Source: Candidatus Gastranaerophilales bacterium (GTDB lineage: Bacteria > Cyanobacteriota > Vampirovibrionia > Gastranaerophilales > Gastranaerophilaceae). From it: a stretch of 64,000 bases of DNA. Position numbers and translations under genes: made by a program. The stretch is from NCBI GenBank assembly GCA_944326455.1, contig CALVEA010000005.1, positions 49,257-113,256 of the forward strand, in the 5' to 3' direction. Below the pieces are notes generated by a model. That model saw only the letters and a program-made list of their open reading frames with translations. It was not told the origin of the DNA and did no database searches. Below, piece by piece: positions 48,795 to 57,907 of the stretch. The number at the start of each line of letters is the position of its first letter. Position 1 is the first letter of the stretch.

Positions 48795-49839
48795 AAGCTT
48801 CGGCAATGGATTTGTTATAATCCGGTCTTAAAATTCCTTTTTCTGTAATAATACCGGCTATTAATTCGTGAGGAGTTACATCAAAGCCAGGATTAATTAC
48901 ATTTATCCCCTCTGCACAAATTCTTTTTCCGTTGATATGCGTAACTTCTTCATGCGAACGTTCTTCTATAGGAATTTCATCCCCTGTTTTAATTGAAATA
49001 TCAATCGTTGATAACGGTGCTGCAATATAAAACGGTATATTATGATATTTAGCAGCTATAGCCACAGTATAAGTTCCGATTTTGTTTGCTGTATCACCGT
49101 TAGCGGCAATTCTGTCTGCACCTACTACAACCATATCTATCATGCCCTTTTTCATAAAATAAGAGCACATGCCATCTGTGATAAGAGTTACAGGGATACC
49201 ATCCATCGCAAGTTCAAAGGTTGTAATCCTTGCACCTTGCTGGCGCGGTCTGGTTTCATCCGCGAAAACTTTTATTGTATTATCTTTCGCAAAAGCAGAC
49301 CTTACTACCCCAAGAGCAGTACCATATCCTACAGTTGCTAAAGCTCCGGCATTACAGTGAGTTAAAATTGTTGCTCCTTTTGGAACAACTTCCGCTCCAT
49401 AATCCCCTATCTTTTTATTTATTTCAATATCTTCATTCTCAAGTTTTATTGCATTTTCTTTAAGTTCTTCCACAATGCCTTTAATATCTGCTTGAGAATT
49501 TTTAATAACATCTATCTGCTTTTGACACGCCCACATTAAGTTCACTGCAGTAGGACGGGAAGTTTTCATATATTCGGCTTTATCTATAAGCCATTTTACA
49601 AACTCATCTCTGTTTGTATATTTATCCGCTCCTTCCTGAGCAAAAAGAACTATTCCATGCGCACCGGCTATGCCTATTGCCGGAGCACCTCTTACAATCA
49701 TATCCCTGATTGCATGAAACATCTCTTCTCCAGATGTTATATTAATAAACTTATACTCATAAGGTATGACTGTCTGGTCAACCATTCTTGAATAATTATC
49801 AATCCATTCTATTGTTTTTATTTTTGATTTAAATTCCAT
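48775..49839 (-). CDS. mtnA: S-methyl-5-thioribose-1-phosphate isomerase
   Basis: It isomerises methylthioribose-1-phosphate to the ribulose form in methionine salvage, and is related to eIF2B. The motifs VRGAPAIGIAGAHG, ILTHCNAGALATVGYGTALGV (catalytic Cys), ETRPRQQGARIT and GADRIAANGDTANKIGTY (catalytic Asp) are complete. Three in-frame ATGs exist (49878, 49851, 49839). The last has GGAG 7 nt upstream and gives 354 residues, the usual family length, so it is used here. The remaining salvage genes are not in the window. Confidence 0.95.
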   Translation of the reverse strand: MEFKSKIKTIEWIDNYSRMVDQTVIPYEYKFINITSGEEMFHAIRDMIVRGAPAIGIAGAHGIVLFAQEGADKYTNRDEFVKWLIDKAEYMKTSRPTAVNLMWACQKQIDVIKNSQADIKGIVEELKENAIKLENEDIEINKKIGDYGAEVVPKGATILTHCNAGALATVGYGTALGVVRSAFAKDNTIKVFADETRPRQQGARITTFELAMDGIPVTLITDGMCSYFMKKGMIDMVVVGADRIAANGDTANKIGTYTVAIAAKYHNIPFYIAAPLSTIDISIKTGDEIPIEERSHEEVTHINGKRICAEGINVINPGFDVTPHELIAGIITEKGILRPDYNKSIAEAFSTSKL

Positions 49840-49912
49840 TCTTTTCTCCATATTCTTCCCGGTATAGGTTTCTTTCACATATTCTATTTACCCCTATTTA
49901 CCCCTTTACCCC

Positions 49913-50398
49913 CTATTTGATTTCAAAATCAACACTGGTATTTTCATCAGGGTTTTTCTTCACTCCTGTGATTAATTCATATACATAGACAGTAACCAAT
50001 CCTGTAAACCCGTTAAACATAGCACTTATACCTGCCATAAGAATCATAAGCAGAATCATTACAACAACGGAACCAAAACTTGTCATGAAGAATCTTAAAA
50101 AGCCCTGCGTATATGATGTAAAAAGCCAGCCTAAAAGCATACTTATAGGTGCATATACCACAGAAAAAGCTATAAAGGAAACAAATCCTATAACCGCACC
50201 AAAGATACATCCTTCTCGCACACTTATCAGCCCGATAAGTTCATTTTGTTTAAGATATACTAAAACAAATGCAGACAGACATGTTATCAATATTAAAAAA
50301 CTAAACAAACTGATATAAGGAACTATTGTAACAAGCCCCAGTATAACACCGGCAAACCCACTTAATATTGATAACTGTTTTAATAGAAGCAAATTCAT
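49913..50398 (-). CDS. Small polytopic membrane protein, unknown
   Basis: A 161-residue protein with about five hydrophobic segments (near residues 8-25, 28-47, 60-85, 95-130 as two, and 125-140), and a charged C-terminal tail (KKNPDENTSVDFEIK). No conserved motif is recognised. It lies 12 nt after leuC on the same strand and about 75 nt before mtnA, so it may be transcribed with leuC. No function is proposed. Confidence 0.72.
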   Translation of the reverse strand: MNLLLLKQLSILSGFAGVILGLVTIVPYISLFSFLILITCLSAFVLVYLKQNELIGLISVREGCIFGAVIGFVSFIAFSVVYAPISMLLGWLFTSYTQGFLRFFMTSFGSVVVMILLMILMAGISAMFNGFTGLVTVYVYELITGVKKNPDENTSVDFEIK

Positions 50399-50410
50399 AA
50401 ATTATTCTCC

Positions 50411-51652
50411 TTAAGACGCACTAATATACCCTCTAAGTGCTGTATAGGCAGCAACGTACGGGGAAGCTAAATATATAAACCCTTTAGTATTTCCCATTCG
50501 TCCTTGGAAATTTCTATTCTGAGTAGCAAGGCAGACTTCGCCATCGCCTAAAATACCGGCATGGACACCAACGCAAGGTCCGCAGCCCGGCGGTAAAACA
50601 GAAGCATTAGCATCCACGAATATATCTATCAAACCTTCTTTTAAAGCTTCTTTATAGACATCTTTTGATGCCGGACAAATTAACATTCTGACATCAGGAT
50701 TAACGGTTTTACCTTTTAAAATTTCTGCAACAACACGTAAATCTTCGATTCTGCCGTTTGTACAGGTACCTACGTAAACCTGATTAACTTTTACATTTTT
50801 TAACTCTTCAACAGGTTTGGTATTATCAACTGTATGCGGGCAAGAAACTGTATGAGGAACATCCGCAGCATTAATCTCAATTATACGTTCATACTCAGCA
50901 TCTTTATCAGGTAAAATTTGTCTAAACTTATCTTCTCGTCCTCTTAAGCGTAAAAATTCTTTTGTCTTATCATCCGCAATAAATAGCCCGCACTTAGCCC
51001 CTGCTTCAACCGCCATATTTGCAAGAGTGAATCGTTCGGACATAGACATGTTTTCGATAGTCTCTCCGCAAAACTCAAGAGCTTTATAGGTTGCACCATC
51101 AGCACCTATCATTCCTATTAAATGAAGCATCAAATCTTTTGAACAAATACCGGGTTTAAACTCACCGTTTACAACAATTTTAAATGTAGCAGGTACTTTT
51201 AACCAGGTTTTACCCAATGCCATAGCGACAGCTACATCAGTAGACCCCATGCCAGTGGCAAATGCACCCAAAGCACCTGAGGTACAAGTATGAGAATCCG
51301 CACCAACCAAAACTTCTCCCGGATTAACAAAAGTTTCAACCAGTCTCTGGTGACAAACTCCCGCACCCACATCGGAGAGAACGGCACCGTACTCTTTAGA
51401 AAACTCTCTTAGCACCATCTGGGTATTTGATAACTCTTTTCGCGGGCTTGGAGAAGCATGGTCTATAAATAAAATAGACCTTTGCGGATTATTTAGTTTA
51501 TTTACCCCTAATTTCTTAAACTCTTGTACAGTAAGAGGTCCTGTTCCATCTTGCACAGCCGTTACATCGACTTTTGAAATAACAAGTTCTCCGGCATGTA
51601 CCGTTTTCCCAGCATGTTCTGAAATAATCTTTTCTACAAGAGTCAATCCCAT
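50411..51652 (-). CDS. leuC: 3-isopropylmalate dehydratase large subunit
   Basis: A 413-residue aconitase-family subunit of leucine biosynthesis. The iron-sulfur Cys ligands lie in VGTCTNGRIEDL and PPGCGPCVG, with substrate-site motifs GADSHTCTSGALGAFATGMGSTDVA and GAGVCHQ. The length (about 410-420) corresponds to the shorter LeuC type shared with homoaconitase, so homoaconitate or 2,3-dimethylmalate activity cannot be excluded. The small subunit LeuD is not in the window. GGAGGGG lies just before the ATG. It is divergent from the polytopic protein at 51748. Confidence 0.93.
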   Translation of the reverse strand: MGLTLVEKIISEHAGKTVHAGELVISKVDVTAVQDGTGPLTVQEFKKLGVNKLNNPQRSILFIDHASPSPRKELSNTQMVLREFSKEYGAVLSDVGAGVCHQRLVETFVNPGEVLVGADSHTCTSGALGAFATGMGSTDVAVAMALGKTWLKVPATFKIVVNGEFKPGICSKDLMLHLIGMIGADGATYKALEFCGETIENMSMSERFTLANMAVEAGAKCGLFIADDKTKEFLRLRGREDKFRQILPDKDAEYERIIEINAADVPHTVSCPHTVDNTKPVEELKNVKVNQVYVGTCTNGRIEDLRVVAEILKGKTVNPDVRMLICPASKDVYKEALKEGLIDIFVDANASVLPPGCGPCVGVHAGILGDGEVCLATQNRNFQGRMGNTKGFIYLASPYVAAYTALRGYISAS

Positions 51653-51747
51653 ATTTTTCCCCTCCCAATGTGGTTTTATAAGCTTATTTTACCACACATT
51701 TTTTTATATTAAAATATTAATTAGGTTGTATATTAGGGAGAGAGATA

Positions 51748-53262
51748 GTGGAAAAATTCAGGGAAAGTTTCAAAAATATAATGACCAGCAAAATTTGGCT
51801 TTATATATTGTTGGCATTGTTTAGTTTTTTTCTTGCCTGTCAATGCAAAGAGTACGACTTTGACCTTTTTGCAAGACTAATTGTAGGAGAACATTTTGTA
51901 GAAACCGGAGAATTTCTCTACAAGGATTTTTTGTCATACACTCCTACGCATATATGGTATGACCACGAATGGGGTGCAAGTATTATATTTTACTTGTTTT
52001 ATAAGTACCTCGGAGCTGTTGGATTTGTGATTTTCCAAGCTCTTGCACTGTTTGGGACAGCTTTCTTTGTAATCAAAACTCAGCAGATTCAAAAACACGC
52101 TTACCCTGCCAGTTTAACTTTTATGGCACTATTCCTGTTTCTATTTTTCCACCTGAATCCAAGCCTTGTCAGATGCCATTCGTTTAGCTTTTTCTTCTTC
52201 AGCGTCTTTCTTTATATTCTTGAAAAAGCAAGATTACAGAACTCAAAACTTGTTTGGCTGATTCCTCTAATAACCATTCTTTGGAATAACATACACGGAG
52301 GTGTCGTCGCCGGACTGGGAATAGTGTTTATATACTTTGCGGGAGAATTATTATCTAAAAAGCCTTGGAAAAGGTATCTTATCCCACTTTTAGTATCAAT
52401 TCCCCTTCTGGTAATCAATCCTTATGGCTTTGAATATCTAAATTTCCTAATATCTGCAAACACTAAGAATCGAAAATTTATCACAGAATGGTGGTCAGTA
52501 TTTGTACAGAAACATGCTATGTATTATTACCCGGCTTTCTGCACAGCCGTCTTTGGCGGTATATTAACCGTTACTAATATAATCCGTGAAAAGAAAATAA
52601 ATCTTACAAAAACGCTTATAATACTTACAACAGTCTCTCTTGGAGTTATACATGTCAAACTTCTCCCTTTAGCGATTGTTGCAATAGCTTCACTTAGTTA
52701 TAACGATATAATGAAACTTATAGGAGCCGGCAGTATAAGATGTGCTGAAAAATTTGCATATCCGATAGTATTTTTGTTACTGTTTGCCATTCCATCCACA
52801 CATCCTACTGTACCGAGAGCAAACCTGTTTAAATTCCCTGTCTTGGAAACTGAATTCTTAAAAATTAATAATTTAAAAGGTAATGTGCTCACATCTTTTG
52901 GCTTTGGGAGTTATGTATCATACAAACTTTATCCGGATAATCTTATCTATATGGATGGCAGATATGAAGAAGTTTATTATGATAATGAGTTTGACTGTCT
53001 GATAGACTATGAGCTGGCAAAACCTACCTGGAAACTGGTCTATTTGGCATATCCGACGGACATAATCATGACTGAAAAAACGACTCCTGTTTATGAGAAA
53101 CTCCAAAAATCCGAAGTTTGGAAGCTTGTATACGAAGGACCCGTAAGCGGAGTTTTTGTAATGAAAAAAGACGCAAAATCAAATTACAAAATGCCTTCGG
53201 AAGATATAACATACTATCAAAAGACAACGTTTGAAAATAATGGTGAATTTGGTAAAAAATAA
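51748..53262 (+). CDS. Polytopic membrane protein, GT-C-like (paralogue A)
   Basis: A 504-residue protein with about ten membrane segments, starting at GTG behind GGGAGAG. Near the N-terminus lies DFDLFARLIVGE followed by FLSYTPTHIWYDHEWG, a first-loop pattern with acidic residues like that of membrane GT-C glycosyltransferases. The C-terminus (about residues 360-500) is soluble and contains YPDNLIYMDGRYEEVYYDNEFD. It is clearly homologous to the next gene, so the pair arose by duplication. Function in cell-surface glycan or lipid glycosylation is inferred. Confidence 0.8.
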   Translation: MEKFRESFKNIMTSKIWLYILLALFSFFLACQCKEYDFDLFARLIVGEHFVETGEFLYKDFLSYTPTHIWYDHEWGASIIFYLFYKYLGAVGFVIFQALALFGTAFFVIKTQQIQKHAYPASLTFMALFLFLFFHLNPSLVRCHSFSFFFFSVFLYILEKARLQNSKLVWLIPLITILWNNIHGGVVAGLGIVFIYFAGELLSKKPWKRYLIPLLVSIPLLVINPYGFEYLNFLISANTKNRKFITEWWSVFVQKHAMYYYPAFCTAVFGGILTVTNIIREKKINLTKTLIILTTVSLGVIHVKLLPLAIVAIASLSYNDIMKLIGAGSIRCAEKFAYPIVFLLLFAIPSTHPTVPRANLFKFPVLETEFLKINNLKGNVLTSFGFGSYVSYKLYPDNLIYMDGRYEEVYYDNEFDCLIDYELAKPTWKLVYLAYPTDIIMTEKTTPVYEKLQKSEVWKLVYEGPVSGVFVMKKDAKSNYKMPSEDITYYQKTTFENNGEFGKK

Positions 53263-54757
53263 AAAAATATTATTCTATGCGGCTTTACTTTTTGCAGCAG
53301 TATTTATCTCTGGTCTATTAACTCATTATGACCACGACCTGTTTGCGCGGCTTATTGTAGGAGAACTCTTTGTTGAAAACGGAGTTGTTTTAACTAAAGA
53401 TTTTTTGTCATACACTCCTACACACACCTGGTATGACCATGAATGGGGCTCCGGAGTATTATTTTATACCGCTCTAAAGTACCTTAAGCCGGGAGGTTTA
53501 ATTTATCTTCATGCAGCCTTAATATTCGGAACGTGTTTTTTCTTAACTAAAATATGGAATTTAAAAAAGCACCCTTACCCGGCATTTCTATCATTTTCAA
53601 TCCTATTTTTGATACTTTTTGCAAGGCTGAACGCTTCTTTAATCAGATGCCAGCTTATTAGTTTCTTTTTATTCTCTATATTTTTATATTTACTGGAAAA
53701 AGGAAATAAAAAACTTCTTTGGCTGATTCCGCCTATAACCATTATTTGGAATAACATTCATGGCGGGGTCGTCTCCGGACTGGGCTTGGTATTTCTCTAC
53801 ATGACAGGAGCTATCCTTGAAAAAAAAGAATGGCGGCACTATTTGTACACATTGATTACAAGCACTGCATTACTAGTCATAAATCCCTATGGTATCGAAT
53901 ATCTTAATTTTTTATTTTCAGCTGCAACAAAAACAAGGACCTTTATTGTTGAATGGTGGCCGGTCTTTGCGTTAATTCATATTAAATACTACCTGCCGGT
54001 ATACATTACGGAACTGGCTATGCTATCTGCTGATATATATTATTCAGTAAAGAATAAAAAACCGGAAATAACTAAATATTTGGTCATTTTTATTACACTA
54101 ATACTTGGCACAATGCATGTTAAACTTTTGTCATTATCGTTAATAACAATCTTTGCACTTTGCTATCATAACTTAATATCACTTATCGGCAAGCACAAAT
54201 TTTATCTAAAAAAGCTGGAAAAGCCTCTCTATACAATTGCATTTCTAACAATATTTACTATCCCTATACTTTCATTTAACCTTCCTCGCTGTGATTGGAC
54301 AACATTTCCTTTGTACGAAACAGAATTCTTGAGGGTTAACAATATTAAAGGAAACCTTTTTGTTCCTTTCGGATACGGAAGCTATGTTTCATACAAGCTG
54401 TATCCGGACAATCTTATTTATATGGATGGCAGGTATGAAGAAGTTTATCATGACAAAGAATTTCTAAAACTAAGAGATTTTGTACTGGGAGAGATGAATT
54501 GGAAAGATGTCCTTAACAACTATCCTACTGAAATAGTTATGGTTACAAAAACGAGTCCGGCGTACAGCCTGATGCAAAATGAACAAAACTGGCTCCATAT
54601 ATTTGACGGAAGATTGTGCGGAATTTTTATAAAAAAAGAACTAAAAAAAGATTCCTATATTGATCCTCATTATGACAAAATGTACTACAGAAGAACTATG
54701 TTTTTAAATAATAATAAATTCTCAAAAAAAATAAAAGACGGTAATTCGGTTAGGTAA
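53240..54757 (+). CDS. Polytopic membrane protein, GT-C-like (paralogue B)
   Basis: A 505-residue paralogue of the preceding gene, with the same layout: HYDHDLFARLIVGELF, FLSYTPTHTWYDHEWGSG, WNNIHGGVVSGLGLVFLY, NPYGIEYLNFLFSAATKTRTFIVEWWPVF and a C-terminal YPDNLIYMDGRYEEVYHD. Core motifs are nearly identical between copies while N-termini and loops differ. The ATG at 53240 overlaps the upstream gene by 23 nt and has no clear Shine-Dalgarno sequence, so translation is probably coupled; TTG or GTG alternatives lie nearby. Confidence 0.8.
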   Translation: MVNLVKNKKILFYAALLFAAVFISGLLTHYDHDLFARLIVGELFVENGVVLTKDFLSYTPTHTWYDHEWGSGVLFYTALKYLKPGGLIYLHAALIFGTCFFLTKIWNLKKHPYPAFLSFSILFLILFARLNASLIRCQLISFFLFSIFLYLLEKGNKKLLWLIPPITIIWNNIHGGVVSGLGLVFLYMTGAILEKKEWRHYLYTLITSTALLVINPYGIEYLNFLFSAATKTRTFIVEWWPVFALIHIKYYLPVYITELAMLSADIYYSVKNKKPEITKYLVIFITLILGTMHVKLLSLSLITIFALCYHNLISLIGKHKFYLKKLEKPLYTIAFLTIFTIPILSFNLPRCDWTTFPLYETEFLRVNNIKGNLFVPFGYGSYVSYKLYPDNLIYMDGRYEEVYHDKEFLKLRDFVLGEMNWKDVLNNYPTEIVMVTKTSPAYSLMQNEQNWLHIFDGRLCGIFIKKELKKDSYIDPHYDKMYYRRTMFLNNNKFSKKIKDGNSVR

Positions 54758-54772
54758 TGATTGTATTTGCTA

Positions 54773-54781
54773 TGGTATAAT
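54773..54781 (+). promoter_or_regulatory. Extended -10 promoter of the patatin gene
   Basis: TGG-TATAAT at 54773-54781 matches the extended -10 exactly and lies 20 nt before the ATG at 54801, after the paralogue B stop. Confidence 0.5.
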
Positions 54782-54800
54782 TAAGAAAAAAGAGGGTAAT

Positions 54801-55985
54801 ATGAATAATCCATTAAAATATACCTGTTTATTCGGAGGCGGAGCTATAAGAGGTTTGGCATACATCGGAACCATCCGCGCATTGGAAGAACTTGGGATTG
54901 AATATGATATCATCGGAGGCTCTTCTGTCGGTTCAATATTCGCTGCACTTCTTGCCTGTGGATATAAATCCTATGAACTGGAGAATTTATTTATAAAGGT
55001 AAATTTTGAACTATTTAAAGATATCCATTTAGGCTTCAATAAACCTTTCGCCTTAAGTAAAGGAGAAATATTTGTAGATTGGATAAATGAACTAATTTCA
55101 AGAAAAATAGAAAATGTTAAGAATCGTCCTGTGGTTTTTAATGACCTTGAAAAAAATCTAGTTGTTATAACTACAAATTTAAAAACATTTAACACGCAAG
55201 AATTTTCAAAAATTGCAACACCCGACTTTGAAATAGCGAAAGCCATAAGAATTTCTTCCAGTATGCCAGGACTGATGCCTCCTTACAAGTACAATGATGC
55301 TGACTTGGTAGATGGAGACTTGCAGAAAGCATCTCCTATGTGGAGGCTGACAGACACATTAAAGCATTCTGAAAGCAGAATCTTAGAGTTTCGGCTGGAA
55401 GGTGCCTGCAGCGAAAATGACTCCAATCCGATTTCCTTTATAAATACTATTTACAGCTGCGTAACAGATGTAGCAACAGATTTTGTATCGGAAATCTATG
55501 GTGCAAATGATCGTTTTGATTGTATAAGAATTAATACCGGAGATATTTTCTTTGCCGATTTTAATCTTAATAAGGAGGCAAGAAGGGAACTTATTGAAAG
55601 CGGCTACAAACAAACAATGCATTATTTTAATGAAACCCTTCCGAAAAAGAAAGAACGACTCGCAAAAGTATACGGCAAAGCTCTTCACTACCTAAAACAG
55701 GCATACAAAGGTTTGAAAGTAAACAATGTCGAAGAAGTTCAGTGGTGGTTTGGAGATTTATTTACATTACTCTGTGAAAATAAAGAAATTATTGACCCGA
55801 TAATATACCAAATGATTTTGGAAACTAAGAATACATTGATGGATGCAGTCACAACTGTACTATTTTTCCATACAAAATTCAAAAAGCACAAAGTGCTTGA
55901 AGAAGTTCTAAAAAATCTTATAAACAAAATAGAAGAGCGGCTTACAGACATTCAGCTCTACCTGCAAAATTGTAAAGTTTTGTAA
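54801..55985 (+). CDS. Patatin-like phospholipase family protein
   Basis: A 394-residue serine lipid hydrolase. The patatin domain (about residues 7-205) has the glycine-rich oxyanion loop FGGGAIRGLAY, the nucleophile GSSVG (Ser at about 42) and the catalytic dyad Asp in VDGDL (about 171). The C-terminal half (about 210-394) is helical and not recognised. No signal peptide is seen, so it acts in the cytosol or is secreted by another route. Own extended -10 promoter. Bacterial patatins can be toxins or housekeeping lipases; which applies here is unknown. Confidence 0.9.
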   Translation: MNNPLKYTCLFGGGAIRGLAYIGTIRALEELGIEYDIIGGSSVGSIFAALLACGYKSYELENLFIKVNFELFKDIHLGFNKPFALSKGEIFVDWINELISRKIENVKNRPVVFNDLEKNLVVITTNLKTFNTQEFSKIATPDFEIAKAIRISSSMPGLMPPYKYNDADLVDGDLQKASPMWRLTDTLKHSESRILEFRLEGACSENDSNPISFINTIYSCVTDVATDFVSEIYGANDRFDCIRINTGDIFFADFNLNKEARRELIESGYKQTMHYFNETLPKKKERLAKVYGKALHYLKQAYKGLKVNNVEEVQWWFGDLFTLLCENKEIIDPIIYQMILETKNTLMDAVTTVLFFHTKFKKHKVLEEVLKNLINKIEERLTDIQLYLQNCKVL

Positions 55986-56034
55986 AAATATTTAAAAATT
56001 CGGGTTATTTTTGTAATAAATCTTAACAAAGCAC

Positions 56035-56063
56035 TTGAGATTTATATACTTTTGATATATATT
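56035..56063 (+). promoter_or_regulatory. Candidate sigma-70 promoter of the sigma-factor gene
   Basis: TTGAGA (56035-56040), a 17-nt spacer, then TATATT (56058-56063) give a good -35/-10 pair. The leader to the ATG at 56203 would be about 130 nt. Confidence 0.5.
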
Positions 56064-56202
56064 AAGTATATAAGATTTGTTTGTTATGTGCATATATTAA
56101 TTAAATCTTTTATACTGATATCCCTTAATACACCTCGGAGGGATACCATTAAACGTTACATTTACCTGATATTTTCCCCAACCACACTAGGAGTTTAATC
56201 GT

Positions 56203-57090
56203 ATGAAAGATCAAGTTATTACAATGAAAAAATGCAACAATGCTCACCGCTCAGAAAGAAAATACACTTCCAGCCCAATTAACACAAGCGATTTTAGTGA
56301 TTATATTAGAAAAATTAATTCATTCAAGAGCCTGGATGCTGTTGAAGAAAAAGAAGTCGCACTAAAAGCCAAAAATGGAGATATAAAAGCAAAGCAAAAA
56401 CTTGTTCAGGCAAATTTAAAACTTGTTATAACAATAGCCAGAAAAGCTATACACGTATCTAAACTTCCGCTTGTTGACTTAATCCAGGAAGGTAATTTGG
56501 GATTAATGGTTGCTGCAGAAAAGTTCAATCCTGATTTGGGCTACAGATTTTCAACTTATGCCGGATGGTGGATTAAGCAAGCTATGTTCAAGGCAATTTC
56601 TGAACAGTCATACTGTATGAAAATTCCTGTTTATATACAAGAAACTCTTTCCAAATTTTCCAAAGTCAAATCTGAAATGGAAAAAAGTTATAACTGCCAA
56701 GTTACAAATAGTGATGTTGCAAAAAAAATGGATATAGAGCCGGAAAAAATTGGAATGTTTTTATCAGCATATAATACAACCATATCAATAGAAAGCGGAC
56801 TTGAGTGCCATAACGGCAGTGAACTTAATGTTGCGGATATTTTAGAAGATAAAAATAATAAGGTTGAAGAAAATATTGAATATGAAGAATTAAAACGCGA
56901 AATTACAAACATTGTTGCAACACTTAAAGATAGAGAACAAACCGTTATAAAAATGCGATTTGGGCTTGAAAACTTTACTAAAACGACTCTCGAAGATATT
57001 GGGAAACTCTTTGGCGTTACTAAAGAATGCATAAGACAGACTGAAATAAGAGCTCTAAATAAAATGAGATTAAAACTACAAGAAGGATAG
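56203..57090 (+). CDS. RNA polymerase sigma-70 family factor
   Basis: A 295-residue group 1/2-like sigma factor without region 1.1. A short stretch (DFSDYIRKINSFKSLDAVEE) resembles region 1.2. Regions 2.1-2.4 follow (about residues 67-135), with NLKLVITIARKA, DLIQEGNLGLMVAAEKFNPDLGYRFSTYAGWWIKQA, then region 3 and a region 4 HTH near the end (TTLEDIGKLFGVTKECIRQTEIRALNKMR). AGGAG is about 10 nt before the ATG. It is probably an alternative factor, since the principal RpoD is usually longer. A terminator follows directly. Confidence 0.9.
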   Translation: MKDQVITMKKCNNAHRSERKYTSSPINTSDFSDYIRKINSFKSLDAVEEKEVALKAKNGDIKAKQKLVQANLKLVITIARKAIHVSKLPLVDLIQEGNLGLMVAAEKFNPDLGYRFSTYAGWWIKQAMFKAISEQSYCMKIPVYIQETLSKFSKVKSEMEKSYNCQVTNSDVAKKMDIEPEKIGMFLSAYNTTISIESGLECHNGSELNVADILEDKNNKVEENIEYEELKREITNIVATLKDREQTVIKMRFGLENFTKTTLEDIGKLFGVTKECIRQTEIRALNKMRLKLQEG

Positions 57091-57093
57091 AAA

Positions 57094-57118
57094 ACGGACA
57101 TAATGTCCGTTTTTTTTT
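57094..57118 (+). terminator. Terminator after the sigma-factor gene
   Basis: ACGGACA (57094-57100), loop TAA, TGTCCGT (57104-57110), then eight more T. A classic rho-independent terminator. Confidence 0.9.
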
Positions 57119-57301
57119 GTAAAGAGTAAATAAATCTTCACAAACAATTTGCAATTTAAATATGTTTATTTTAGTATTACAACATACGCCGATTTATAAA
57201 AAGAATGTGTTTAATTCACATTCTAATTTAAAAAGGTTTAAAAGAGGTTAAAAACCTATAAAATAGCATTATTAAAAAGAAAATTATAAAGGAACATTAA
57301 A

Positions 57302-57469
57302 ATGGGCATTAAAGGTAAAAACGACAGAATGGTAGTTCTTGCTTGTGAAGATTGCAAAGAAAGAAACTATACAACAGTTAAAAACAAAAAGAATACAAAA
57401 GACAGACTTGAATTAAGCAAATACTGTCCAACTTGCAAGAAACACACAACTCACAAGGAAACGAAGTAG
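57302..57469 (+). CDS. rpmG: 50S ribosomal protein L33
   Basis: A 55-residue basic protein with two Cys pairs (CEDC at residues 15-18 and CPTC at 42-45) that bind zinc, the C+ form of L33. It matches the family start to end, with [19 protein letters not shown] followed by [10 protein letters not shown]. It heads the tRNA-Trp, secE, nusG, rplK, rplA run, its usual position in many bacteria. The ribosome-binding site is weak: GGAACATTAAA precedes the ATG. Confidence 0.96.
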   Translation: MGIKGKNDRMVVLACEDCKERNYTTVKNKKNTKDRLELSKYCPTCKKHTTHKETK

Positions 57470-57483
57470 TAGTGACGCGTAAC

Positions 57484-57533
57484 TAGTGAATAGTGACTAG
57501 TGTTAAAATATGCTCACCTATCACTATTCACTA
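57484..57533. repeat. Inverted repeat between rpmG and tRNA-Trp
   Basis: A perfect 13-nt inverted repeat (57484-57496, TAGTGAATAGTGA; 57521-57533) with a 24-nt loop, flanked by further short AGTG/CACT copies. It could form a hairpin in the transcript or be a dispersed repeat. No T-run follows. Confidence 0.6.
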
Positions 57534-57546
57534 ATCACTAACTTGA

Positions 57547-57619
57547 GCGTCCTTAGTTCAGTTGGTAGAACGTCGGTCTCCAAAACCGGATGTCGAGGGT
57601 TCGAGTCCTTCAGGGCGCG
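57547..57619 (+). tRNA. tRNA-Trp (anticodon CCA)
   Basis: A full cloverleaf: acceptor GCGTCCT/AGGGCGC (one G.T pair), D-stem GTTC/GAAC, anticodon loop CTCCAAA with anticodon CCA, T-arm GAGGG/CCTTC with loop TTCGAGT, discriminator G. 3' CCA is not encoded. The location before secE is common in bacteria. Confidence 0.97.
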
Positions 57620-57645
57620 ATTTATAAAATAGGATACAGTAATTT

Positions 57646-57870
57646 ATGAACGACACAATAGAAAATGTAAAAAATAATGTAACCACTTATTTTAAAGGCG
57701 TACGCACCGAATGGGGCAAAATTACCTGGCCGGAAAAACACCAGGTTGTGGTTGAGACATTCTTTGTTGTCGCTATTGTATTTGTATTTACTGTTTTTAT
57801 CTATATAGCAGATAAAATATTTGAGTTTGGAGTTGACAAGATAGAACAGATTATCCGTTCAATGCACTAA
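57646..57870 (+). CDS. secE: Preprotein translocase subunit SecE
   Basis: A 74-residue single-span SecE: the amphipathic start (FKGVRTEWGKITWPEKHQVVVET) carries the conserved W-P motif, followed by one membrane segment (about residues 40-60, VVAIVFVFTVFIYIADKIF). It clamps SecY in the inner membrane. The position, directly before nusG, is universal. Confidence 0.96.
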   Translation: MNDTIENVKNNVTTYFKGVRTEWGKITWPEKHQVVVETFFVVAIVFVFTVFIYIADKIFEFGVDKIEQIIRSMH

Positions 57871-57907
57871 ACAACATTTATGGAAGCTTTAATAAAGGGT
57901 AAGAATA

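Noticed and set aside
57484..57533. CRISPR or terminator reading of the AGTG inverted repeat
   Set aside because: There is a single hairpin without spacers or regular repeats, and no T-run follows.
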